NCBI GenBank assembly: GCA_030430535.1
Contig: JAUIKY010000005.1
Location: forward strand, 1 to 64,000
Direction of reading: 5' to 3'
Source of the DNA: Bacteroidia bacterium
GTDB lineage: Bacteria; Bacteroidota; Bacteroidia; Flavobacteriales; Flavobacteriaceae
Length of the DNA: 64,000 nt
A model generated the notes under the pieces. It searched no databases. It had not been told where the DNA came from and saw only the letters and a program-made list of their open reading frames with translations. The translations under genes and the position numbers were made by a program. Shown in pieces: positions 1 through 7,448 of this stretch. Each line of letters starts with the position of its first letter. Position 1 is the stretch's first letter.

Positions 1-117
1 CTCAACTGGAAACTGCTGAACAGTTTCTCCTGGTAGTTCTTTTTGCCTTGCATCCCTAAAAATAAGAACTTTCAGGCAAATCTGAAAATTTTAAACTATA
101 TTTGAGTCTTGTGCAAC

Positions 118-192
118 AGGCACAATATATAGCCGCAATTACGGCGGATTCGACTACGTCCGAATCCACTCGGAATTGCTAAAGCCAGTGCC
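118..192. repeat. Nested imperfect palindrome (attC-like or cassette-junction-like hairpin)
   Basis: Nested inverted repeats can be paired: ggcac (118-122) with gtgcc (188-192), gcaatt (135-140) with aattgc (174-179), and ggattcg (146-152) with cgaatcc (161-167) around an 8-base loop. A second small dyad follows at 228-244 (acggtt / aaccgt). The rest of bases 1-429 shows no coding sequence I can support. The geometry recalls recombination hairpins between gene cassettes, but no integrase is nearby and the assignment is inference. Confidence 0.4.
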
Positions 193-390
193 AAACCGAA
201 AAACAAAGTAAACTAAACCGATAACTGACGGTTATACGAACCGTTAAACGAAAACCCCAATACCTTAATCAAAACCTAATCACAAAAACCTTTTCTCAAT
301 TGCTCACCATTAGGCAGCCTTTAGTAAAAAAGCTTATTTTAATAGTTGTTGAACATTCATAAAAAAATAATTTTCAATTTAAAAAAACAC

Positions 391-398
391 TAATTTTG
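391..398 (+). promoter_or_regulatory. Candidate -7 box of the amidoligase operon
   Basis: TAATTTTG fits the Bacteroidota -7 consensus TAnnTTTG and lies 31 bases before the start codon at 430. A convincing -33 TTTG is not visible at the expected distance, so the call rests on the -7 box and its position only. Confidence 0.4.
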
Positions 399-429
399 TT
401 TAAACTATTTTTCGTTGTACATTACTTAA

Positions 430-1875
430 ATGCAGAAATATATTGTTGTCAATCAGCCAGAAAAATGGAATTTTTCGATTGAAAATATTACGGTAATTTC
501 ATCCCAAGATTACCTCACCAACCCCCAATTTTCATTACTTAAAAAAGCCCGAATTTTTAATCTTTGCAAAGATTACAATTACCAATCTAAAGGCTATTAT
601 GTGTCGCTTTTGGCAGAAGCCCGAGGCCATTTGGCCGTTCCCACAGTAAAAAACATGGTCGATTTGAAAACCTTAAAGCTGGTGCGCATCGTATCGGATG
701 AGTTTGACGACATCATCCAGCAAAGTTTAAAAAACATTAAGTCACGTGAGTTTACGTTGAGCATTTATTTTGGACAGAACGTGGCCCAAAAATACAAGGA
801 GCTCAGCAACCTGTTTTACAAACATTTTCAGGTGCCTTTTTTTAGGGTTAAATTCAGTTATAGCACCAAATGGAACATACAGAGTGTTAAGGTGATTTCG
901 GAATCTGAAATCCCCGACGAACATCTGGAAAGCGTGCAGCAGTTCGCCAACCAGTATTTTTCCAAAAAGCGCTACGACACGCCCAAATTAACGAAAAGCG
1001 ATTTCGATTTGGCCATTTTGGTGAATCCCAACGACCCCGCTCCACCCAGCAATCCGAAAGCGTTAAAGAAGTTCGTTGATATGGCTGAAAAAATGAACAT
1101 TTATGCCGAGATTATCGAGCCGAAGGATTTAACGCGCTTATCATCGTTCGATGCCCTGTTCATCAGGCAAAGCACCGAGGTGAACAACGAGGCTTATGCT
1201 TTTGCCCGAAAGGCGCAACAGGAAGGTATTGCCTTGGTGGATTATCCCGATGCCATTTTAAAATGCTGCAATAAAGTGTATATGGCCGAAGCCTTACAAA
1301 ATGCTAACATTGCCACACCAAAAACCATTATTGTACACAAAGACAACCTGAACGAAGTGTTGACCACAACGGGGCTACCCTGCGTGCTAAAAGCGCCCGA
1401 TTCCACTTTTTCATTCGGTGTAAAAAAAGCAAAAACTGAAGAAGAATTCGGTGCTTTGGCCAACAAAATGCTAAAAAAATCCGATTTAATTATTGCCCAG
1501 GAATATTGCCCGTCCGACTACGATTGGCGCATCGGTATTATTGATGGCAAACCCTTTTTCGCCTGTAAGTATTATATGGCCAAAGGGCATTGGCAAATCT
1601 ATAACTGGAAAGCCAAAAAGAAAAACGAACAGGATGGCGATGCTGAAAGTTTCCCGATTGAAAAGGTGCCGAAAAACATTATTAAAATGGCATTGAAGTC
1701 GGCGAAACTCATTGGAAAAGGACTATTGGGCATCGATATAAAAGTGGTGAACAACAAACCGATGGTGATTGAAATTAATGACAACCCCAATATTGATTTT
1801 GGCGTTGAGGATGCCTTTTACGGCGATTTGGTTTACACCGAAATATTAACGGCCTTAAAAACACGAGTGGACTAA
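430..1875 (+). CDS. RimK-like ATP-grasp ligase with RLAN-type N-terminal domain
   Basis: The product is 481 residues. The C-terminal half (about 270-470) is a RimK-like ATP-grasp fold: a VLKAP strand with Lys321 followed by a Ser/Phe/Gly-rich loop (326-330), Arg367, and a metal-binding end with Glu448, Asn450 and Asn452. The first 190 residues fit the RimK-like ATP-grasp N-terminal (RLAN) domain. Such enzymes join a carboxylate to an amine through an acyl-phosphate using ATP. The stop codon is one base before the next start, so the gene is translationally linked to a GCS2 ligase. True RimK (S6 glutamylation) is unlikely because of the extra domain and neighbours. The substrate is unknown. Confidence 0.8.
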   Translation: MQKYIVVNQPEKWNFSIENITVISSQDYLTNPQFSLLKKARIFNLCKDYNYQSKGYYVSLLAEARGHLAVPTVKNMVDLKTLKLVRIVSDEFDDIIQQSLKNIKSREFTLSIYFGQNVAQKYKELSNLFYKHFQVPFFRVKFSYSTKWNIQSVKVISESEIPDEHLESVQQFANQYFSKKRYDTPKLTKSDFDLAILVNPNDPAPPSNPKALKKFVDMAEKMNIYAEIIEPKDLTRLSSFDALFIRQSTEVNNEAYAFARKAQQEGIALVDYPDAILKCCNKVYMAEALQNANIATPKTIIVHKDNLNEVLTTTGLPCVLKAPDSTFSFGVKKAKTEEEFGALANKMLKKSDLIIAQEYCPSDYDWRIGIIDGKPFFACKYYMAKGHWQIYNWKAKKKNEQDGDAESFPIEKVPKNIIKMALKSAKLIGKGLLGIDIKVVNNKPMVIEINDNPNIDFGVEDAFYGDLVYTEILTALKTRVD

Positions 1876-1876
1876 C

Positions 1877-3103
1877 ATGGGAAAAAAATATCATTTATTT
1901 GAAGTCTTCGGCATTGAGTTGGAATATATGCTCGTTAACCGTTCCAATTTAAAAGTGACGCCGACGGTAGACGAGCTATTAACAGCCAAAAACGGCATAT
2001 TGACTTCCGATGTTGAAAATGGCGACATTGCCTGGAGCAACGAATTGGTATCCCATGTAGTGGAATTAAAAACCAATGGTCCCACCAATAATCTGGATGG
2101 TCTGTCGGCGTTGTTCCATAAAAATGTTTTCGAAATCAATGCACTTTTGGCTAAACAAAATGCCCAATTGTTGCCAACGGCGGCCCACCCTTTTATGGAC
2201 CCACTCACCGAAACACAACTTTGGAAACACAGTTACAGTGAGGTTTACGCACTTTACAACCGTATTTTCAACTGCAAAGGCCACGGTTGGAGCAACGTAC
2301 AGAGCACCCACATCAACCTACCGTTTTATGATGATGGGGAATTTGAAAAATTACATGCCGCCATTCGGATTGTTTTACCTTTAATTCCAGCTTTATGTGC
2401 CAGTTCGCCCATTTTGGAAGGCAAACAAACGGCTTTTAAAGATGCCCGATTGGAGTACTACAAAACCAATCAAAAGGAAATTCAGGAAATGACGGGACTG
2501 GTAATTCCAGAGCCTGTTTTTTCTAAAAGCGATTATGAAAACACCATTTTCAACCCCATAAAACAAGCCATTAAACCGTTCGACACCGACAATATTTTAG
2601 ACCATTATTTTTTAAATTCCCGTGGTGCCATTGCTCGTTTTGACCGAAATGCGATTGAAATCCGGCTTATCGATATTCAGGAATGTCCGCAAGCCGACAT
2701 AGCCATTTGTGCGTTTATTATTGAAGTTTTAAAACTATTGGTTTCGGAAAAATGGGTCGATTTGAATACGCAAAAGTCTTGGCAAAAAGAACCACTTTTT
2801 GAGATTTTAAATGCCTGTATTAAAAATGGCGAACAGGCCGTTATTTCGAATACAGATTATTTGGCACTCTTTAAAATTGAAACCGAAAGCACCGCACAGA
2901 ATGTTTGGAAACAGCTTTACCAATTGGTTAAACCAAATATTGACAACAGTCACCATCAAGCTATTGAAAGCATTTTGGAACACGGTACTTTGTCCACCCG
3001 AATTTTAAAGGCCGTTGGAAACGATTTTTCGGAAAAGCACTTAAAAACCGTGTATTTTAAATTGGCTGAATGTTTACAGGACAATAAACTATTTATGCCG
3101 TAA
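1877..3103 (+). CDS. GCS2-family carboxylate-amine ligase (glutamate-cysteine ligase-like)
   Basis: This 408-residue protein opens with the GCS2 metal/substrate strand (FGIELEYML, residues 11-19, Glu14 and Glu16). It carries a THINLPF segment in the middle and a C-terminal RNAIEIRLIDIQE strand, all typical of the glutamate-cysteine ligase 2 superfamily. These enzymes make a gamma-glutamyl-type or other amide bond with ATP. No glutathione synthetase partner is present, so glutathione synthesis is not implied. The gene follows the ATP-grasp ligase by one base and precedes an N-formylglutamate amidohydrolase-like gene. Together they form a recognised amidoligase gene neighbourhood whose product is not known to me. 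Confidence 0.8.
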   Translation: MGKKYHLFEVFGIELEYMLVNRSNLKVTPTVDELLTAKNGILTSDVENGDIAWSNELVSHVVELKTNGPTNNLDGLSALFHKNVFEINALLAKQNAQLLPTAAHPFMDPLTETQLWKHSYSEVYALYNRIFNCKGHGWSNVQSTHINLPFYDDGEFEKLHAAIRIVLPLIPALCASSPILEGKQTAFKDARLEYYKTNQKEIQEMTGLVIPEPVFSKSDYENTIFNPIKQAIKPFDTDNILDHYFLNSRGAIARFDRNAIEIRLIDIQECPQADIAICAFIIEVLKLLVSEKWVDLNTQKSWQKEPLFEILNACIKNGEQAVISNTDYLALFKIETESTAQNVWKQLYQLVKPNIDNSHHQAIESILEHGTLSTRILKAVGNDFSEKHLKTVYFKLAECLQDNKLFMP

Positions 3104-3447
3104 ACCCTCACAAAGGGATTTAGAATAGCAAAGGTCGTCATCTCGAATCACGATAACTTCCAGATAGCCATGGAGATAAAAAAAAGATATTTTAAAATTT
3201 AAGTTACTGATTATAAGATTGCTTCGAAAAAGTTTCTCGCAATGACGTTTGTTTATTATTTTTTAGTAGGCTTATTTTTTAAAGTGAAATTCTTTTTCGA
3301 GTACCGTGTCATTCCGACAGAGCGGAGCGACGAGGAATCCCATAGGGTTGAATCTAGTGTGAGATTTCTCCCTTCGCTCGAAATGACAAAACACTCTTAA
3401 ATATTTGTTAGTACTGAAAATAAAATATTGATTCAAAATTTATTCAT
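3104..3447. repeat. Gene-free stretch with dispersed palindromic repeats
   Basis: No gene is seen. At 3308-3387 there is an imperfect palindrome of about 80 bp with ends gtcatt/aatgac and arms rich in gagcg/cgctc. At 3219-3251 a smaller element (attgcttcg...ctcgcaatgacg) recurs in altered form at 12622-12658 and about 11460-11516. Such elements look like non-coding dispersed repeats moved by a trans-acting source, or REP-like sequences. Confidence 0.55.
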
Positions 3448-4128
3448 GTGAAATTTTTGTTGACTTGCGAACACGGCGGAAACCATATTCCTAAACATTT
3501 TAAAGCTTGCTTTAAAAATCGGGAATCCGTTTTAAACACGCACCGTGGTTTTGATATCGGTGCGCTCGATATGTTCCGTGCGTTGCAACCATTGGCCGAT
3601 TATTCCAATTACTCGGAAGCCAGTCGGTTGCTGATTGAACTGAACCGCTCGTTGCACCACCCCAATTTGTTTTCGGAGTTCACTAAAGCCCTTCCAAAAC
3701 CCGAAAAGCAACAGTTGATAAACAATCACTACCTACCCTACCGAAACGCTGTGGAAAATACCATTAAAAACTGGATAGCCAACGGCGAAACGGTTTTACA
3801 TCTTTCTGTGCATTCCTTCACCCCTATTTTAAACGGGCAGGAACGCCAATGTGATGTCGGTTTGTTATACGATTCCCGAAGAATTGAAGAAAAAGCATTT
3901 TGCGTGCAATTTAAAAAAGCGCTACTCCTGGAAAACCCCGAATTAAATGTACGCTTTAATTATCCTTATCTGGGAAAAGCCGATGGTTTTACGACCTACT
4001 TACGCAAACAGTTCGGTAAAAACTATTTGGGTATTGAACTGGAAATAAACCAAAAATATGCTTCGGATAATCAATTTCCGAAGGAATTAAAATCGGTTTT
4101 ATTTTTGGCTTTAAAGCACTTTTTTTGA
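3448..4128 (+). CDS. N-formylglutamate amidohydrolase-family protein
   Basis: The 226-residue product has the family signatures LLTCEHGGNHIP near the N-terminus, HRGFDIGALD, ELNRSLHHP, a central HLSVHSF histidine motif and a late LGIELEINQ strand. Members hydrolyse N-formyl-glutamate or related N-acyl amino acids. Beside two amidoligases it may trim or hydrolyse their product. The start is a GTG at 3448, because the ATG at 3446 is out of frame and stops at once. The gene is 344 bases downstream of the GCS2 gene, behind repeats, so it may have its own promoter. Its 3' third is duplicated as a pseudogene at 6158-6382. Confidence 0.78.
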   Translation: MKFLLTCEHGGNHIPKHFKACFKNRESVLNTHRGFDIGALDMFRALQPLADYSNYSEASRLLIELNRSLHHPNLFSEFTKALPKPEKQQLINNHYLPYRNAVENTIKNWIANGETVLHLSVHSFTPILNGQERQCDVGLLYDSRRIEEKAFCVQFKKALLLENPELNVRFNYPYLGKADGFTTYLRKQFGKNYLGIELEINQKYASDNQFPKELKSVLFLALKHFF

Positions 4129-4255
4129 ACAATACAGGTTTTCCCTCTTGACATTGTAAAAAATCTCAACTAACTTCGTTAATCTGTGCCGCCCCAACAA
4201 CTATAGGATTGTCTCTGTATTAATGCCACAAAATATATTAAGGTTGCAAACAATT
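3905..4255 (+). repeat. Left copy of a ~350-bp imperfect direct repeat
   Basis: The 3' third of the amidohydrolase gene and about 125 bases after its stop recur, diverged, at about 6158-6505. Aligned landmarks include cgctttaattatccttat versus cgctttaactatccttat inside the gene. Downstream, cttgacattgtaaaaaatct matches cttgtatttgtagaaaattt, and attaaggttgcaaac matches attaaagttgcacac. The two copies bracket the genes at 4390-6148. Confidence 0.8.
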
Positions 4256-4389
4256 TCAGAAGGCCCTTCACTATTGCGAAATGAACAGCCTATCGTGTTT
4301 TTTCAACAATTCAGAAATATAAAATTTCTATCCTTCACAGATAAGTGGAATTTTGTAGGCGTTAAACACCAATAAAAACAAACTACATT

Positions 4390-5415
4390 ATGAAAAAAAA
4401 GATACTTAGAATAGTATTACTGCTAGGAACCTTAATTTCCATGTTCTTTGTACCTTGGATTCTGGTTTGGGCTTGGATTTTACCTTTGCCAAATACTGTT
4501 CAAGAACAAGTAGATGAAGCCATTGGCCATGGGTTTGATGGAATGATAGTTTATGTAAACCAAGCAGGAAAACCATCAGAGTTCTATTCCGGTGGTTGGA
4601 ATGATAGGGAAAACAAAATACCTGCAGACCCAAAATCATTATTCAAAATTGCGAGTATTAGTAAGCTATACACCGCTGTTTCCATAGCAAAACTGGCTAA
4701 AGGGCATCATTTATCCTTAGATGGTACACTATCAGATTACTTTCCCGAACTTGTAGGTAGGATTGAAAATGCCGAAAAAATCACTTTGAAATCCATGGTA
4801 CAACACCGCAGTGGTATTCCAAATTTTACAGATAACCCAGCTTTTTGGGAAAACGAGCAGGAAAACGGCAAAAAAGCACTTGAATTTGCCCTTGATTTAC
4901 CGGCAAGTTTTAAGCCCGACGAAGGATATGAATATTCGAACACCAATTATTTGCTGCTTCGTAAAATTATTGACAAAGTTTTGGGCTATAGTCATGAACA
5001 GTACATCAAGGAAGAAATATTGCTCCCGCTAGATTTGAAGCATACGTTTTTTTCCCTTAAAGAAGTAAACATTGATGATGTTATGAGTGGGTATTATGTT
5101 GGAATAGACCAAGATTTTAAAACCAATGAAAATGGCATGTTAGCCACAGCCGAAGATGTTGGCATATTCTTAAGAGCTTTAAACGATGGTTCTGTATTTA
5201 ATGAAGGTGAAAAAGAAATTTACTCGTCCATTTATGAGTACGAACACGGAGGTTTGGTTCCGGGCTATCAAAGTCTCGCAGAATACCACGAAGATATTGA
5301 TACCGTTGTTGTACAATTTATAAACACCACCGATTTTAATGGATACGAATGGAATTTATCAGAAATTACCATTAATCGTATTGTAAAGATTCTTAGGAGA
5401 AAAAAACAAACATGA
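4390..5415 (+). CDS. Serine beta-lactamase-fold hydrolase, membrane-anchored
   Basis: The 341-residue protein has an N-terminal hydrophobic segment (about 6-31) that should anchor it in the inner membrane or act as a signal. The class C beta-lactamase / DD-peptidase catalytic triad of motifs is intact: S89-I-S-K92, Y182-S-N184 and H286-G-G288 (the KTG equivalent). The family includes esterases, D-aminopeptidases and penicillin-binding proteins, so antibiotic resistance cannot be inferred. The next gene starts two bases after the stop, suggesting a two-gene operon. The pair lies between two copies of a 350-bp repeat, which points to acquisition or duplication-linked insertion. Confidence 0.8.
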   Translation: MKKKILRIVLLLGTLISMFFVPWILVWAWILPLPNTVQEQVDEAIGHGFDGMIVYVNQAGKPSEFYSGGWNDRENKIPADPKSLFKIASISKLYTAVSIAKLAKGHHLSLDGTLSDYFPELVGRIENAEKITLKSMVQHRSGIPNFTDNPAFWENEQENGKKALEFALDLPASFKPDEGYEYSNTNYLLLRKIIDKVLGYSHEQYIKEEILLPLDLKHTFFSLKEVNIDDVMSGYYVGIDQDFKTNENGMLATAEDVGIFLRALNDGSVFNEGEKEIYSSIYEYEHGGLVPGYQSLAEYHEDIDTVVVQFINTTDFNGYEWNLSEITINRIVKILRRKKQT

Positions 5416-5416
5416 T

Positions 5417-6148
5417 ATGAAAGTTTTAGTAGTAGGTGCAAGTGGAGCAACAGGTAGGCAGTTGGTCAATCAGCTTTTAATGCAAGGAAATGAAGTTAAA
5501 GTAATAGTGCGTTCCATGGACAATTTGCCAAAATCATGGAAAGAAAATAACCAAGTAGAAATCATAACAGCAAGCCTCTTGGATTTAAGTGACCAAGACA
5601 TGAGCAAACATGTTTCTGGTTGTGATTCTGTTGCATCTTGTCTTGGACACAATTTGAATTGGAAAGGGATTTATGGCCAACCCAGAAAGCTTGTAGCCGA
5701 TGCTACCCGGCGTCTTTGTTCAGCCATAGAAAACTATAACCCTAATCGTCCTGTTAAATATGTATTAATGAACACTTCTGGAAATCAAAATCGGGATTTA
5801 AATGAGCCCATTTCTTTCGCTCAAAAATGCGTAATCTCACTTCTTAGATTGCTGTTGCCGCCCCATGTGGACAATGAAAAAGCTGCAGATTATTTAAGAA
5901 CTGAAATTGGCCAAAACAACAAATATATTCAATGGGTTGCGGTAAGGCCAGATGGCTTGATTAATGAAAATAAAGTGACCGAATACGAGATACACCCTTC
6001 ACCAATACGAAGTGCCATTTTTAACGCTGGAAAGGTAAGTAGAATAAATGTCGGTCATTTTATGTCAGAATTGATTAACGATAATAATCTGTGGAATAAA
6101 TGGAAAGGACAAATGCCCGTTATTTATAGTCAATCTTCATCGAGCTAA
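5417..6148 (+). CDS. NAD(P)-binding atypical SDR (NmrA/YwnB-like)
   Basis: The 243-residue protein starts with a Rossmann strand and the dinucleotide loop GASGATG (7-13), followed by the second strand EVKVIVRS. This is typical of atypical short-chain dehydrogenases that bind NAD(P) without a classical Tyr-x3-Lys active site. Such proteins serve as reductases, epimerases or redox sensors. It is translationally linked to the beta-lactamase-like gene (stop and start one base apart), but a joint function is not evident. Its end abuts the second copy of the amidohydrolase 3' fragment at 6158. Confidence 0.75.
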   Translation: MKVLVVGASGATGRQLVNQLLMQGNEVKVIVRSMDNLPKSWKENNQVEIITASLLDLSDQDMSKHVSGCDSVASCLGHNLNWKGIYGQPRKLVADATRRLCSAIENYNPNRPVKYVLMNTSGNQNRDLNEPISFAQKCVISLLRLLLPPHVDNEKAADYLRTEIGQNNKYIQWVAVRPDGLINENKVTEYEIHPSPIRSAIFNAGKVSRINVGHFMSELINDNNLWNKWKGQMPVIYSQSSSS

Positions 6149-6157
6149 TTATATAAT

Positions 6158-6382
6158 TATCAAAAAAACACTCTTGCTACAAAATCCCCAATTGAATCTG
6201 CGCTTTAACTATCCTTATTTAGGAAAGGCTGATGGCTTTACCACTTATCTACGTAAACAATTGATAAAGATTATTTAGGCATTGAATTGGAAGTGAACTA
6301 ATAATATATTTTGGATAATCGATTTCCAGAGGAGTTAAAATCGATTTTGGTTTTAACCTTAAATCAGGTTTTTAAAGATTAG
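6158..6382 (+). pseudogene. Decayed 3' fragment of an N-formylglutamate amidohydrolase gene
   Basis: Translated, the fragment reads LNLRFNYPYLGKADGFTTYL, matching the C-terminal third of the intact protein encoded at 3448-4128. It then loses one base (after caattg) and meets in-frame stops. The later parts YLGIELEVN and RFPEELKSILVLTL are still recognisable in another frame. There is no start codon and no 5' part. The similarity continues into the non-coding DNA behind it to about 6505. This is the right-hand remnant of a partial gene duplication. Confidence 0.85.
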
Positions 6383-6547
6383 TGTTTTTCGACTTGTATT
6401 TGTAGAAAATTTCAACTAGATTCGTTTAATTACGGATATAAATCACCCGTGCTGAACATGTTTCAGTATTAAAACGACTTATATTATTAAAGTTGCACAC
6501 CATGACAAAAGACTCCGTGTGAATCATTCGACATTAATATAAAAGAT

Positions 6548-6555
6548 TATCTTTG
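6548..6555 (+). promoter_or_regulatory. -7 box almost touching the restriction gene start
   Basis: TATCTTTG matches TAnnTTTG perfectly and ends five bases before the ATG at 6561. By the usual spacing, transcription would start at or within a few bases of the start codon, so the mRNA could be leaderless. No clear TTTG lies 17-20 bases upstream. Confidence 0.45.
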
Positions 6556-6560
6556 AAAAC

Positions 6561-7448
6561 ATGATTTCACTTGATAAAGATTTACAAGAAGTAAAAAATA
6601 GTTTGACTGAATTTGAGGATATTACGATTAGGGTTCTTCAATATTTACCAAATGTACTTAGCAATTCAAAAGAGAAGAATGGCTATACAATTTATTCCAG
6701 CCAAATTGCCGGAACTACAAAATATGTAAGACCTATTAATAACCAAATGTTCCTCAAAGACACTGAGACATTTAGTAGCTCCTTTAAAAACCTAAAAAGC
6801 ATTTTTGAAAAAATTAAAGGAGGTGAAGACATTGTGAGTCAAGAGAAACATATTATTGATAGAACTATTTATACAATTCAACAATCTATTGGAGCAGGAC
6901 TAGACTTGCTCGTAAATCCGAATAGTGCAAGAAAACATGTTGGTAATAGATTTGAAGAATTGATAAAAGTTATTTTTACAGAAATCGGAATTTCAAATAA
7001 AAAATTAGTTCTCCAAATTCCTTATGAAACTGAGGAAGGCACAAAAACATATAAATGTGAAAATGATTTGATTTTATCGCCATATGACGATGTAAAATCA
7101 TCTTCAAATTCTCTTAATGAAAACGAAATAGTTGTTTCTGTCAAAACAACATCGAAAGACAGAATGGGTAAGATGTTCATTGACAAAATATTACTTGAGA
7201 GATTTGTTCAGCATCCTCAAAAAGTGATTGGAATTTTTTTGAATGACGTGCAAAGAAAAGAAACAGACAATATTAGTTTTACACTTGTTTCAGGCTTATT
7301 CATGGTTTATTCCAAATTTCTAACAGAGCTAGAAGGAGTTTACTATCTTGACCCTCCTCCTAATGCGAATAAAAAACCATATTCCAATTATATGAAACGC
7401 TTCTCGGAATTATTAACAAGTGATATTCGAATTTTACTAACCCCTTAG
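6561..7448 (+). CDS. Putative type II restriction endonuclease (PD-(D/E)xK)
   Basis: The 295-residue protein has no close family that I recognise by name. It shows a PD-(D/E)xK-like core: Glu132/Glu133, Asp169 in END-LIL, and the strand VVSVKTTSKDR with Lys195, a pattern common in type II restriction enzymes. It is convergent with a DNA adenine/cytosine-N4 methyltransferase and overlaps that gene by 12 bases, the classic arrangement of a restriction-modification pair. The region is AT-richer than its neighbours and follows a duplicated fragment, consistent with transfer. The recognition sequence cannot be read from sequence alone. Confidence 0.72.
   Translation: MISLDKDLQEVKNSLTEFEDITIRVLQYLPNVLSNSKEKNGYTIYSSQIAGTTKYVRPINNQMFLKDTETFSSSFKNLKSIFEKIKGGEDIVSQEKHIIDRTIYTIQQSIGAGLDLLVNPNSARKHVGNRFEELIKVIFTEIGISNKKLVLQIPYETEEGTKTYKCENDLILSPYDDVKSSSNSLNENEIVVSVKTTSKDRMGKMFIDKILLERFVQHPQKVIGIFLNDVQRKETDNISFTLVSGLFMVYSKFLTELEGVYYLDPPPNANKKPYSNYMKRFSELLTSDIRILLTP

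Noticed and set aside
430-3103. A glutathione biosynthesis pair
   Set aside because: The ATP-grasp protein is RimK-like with an RLAN domain, not a GshB, and the third gene is an amidohydrolase.
3104-3447. A CRISPR array from the dense repeats
   Set aside because: Repeats are irregular, palindromic and not evenly spaced, and no cas genes are present.
4390-5415. An antibiotic-resistance beta-lactamase
   Set aside because: The motifs fit the whole serine hydrolase superfamily, including esterases and DD-peptidases; a membrane segment and an unrelated partner gene give no support for resistance.
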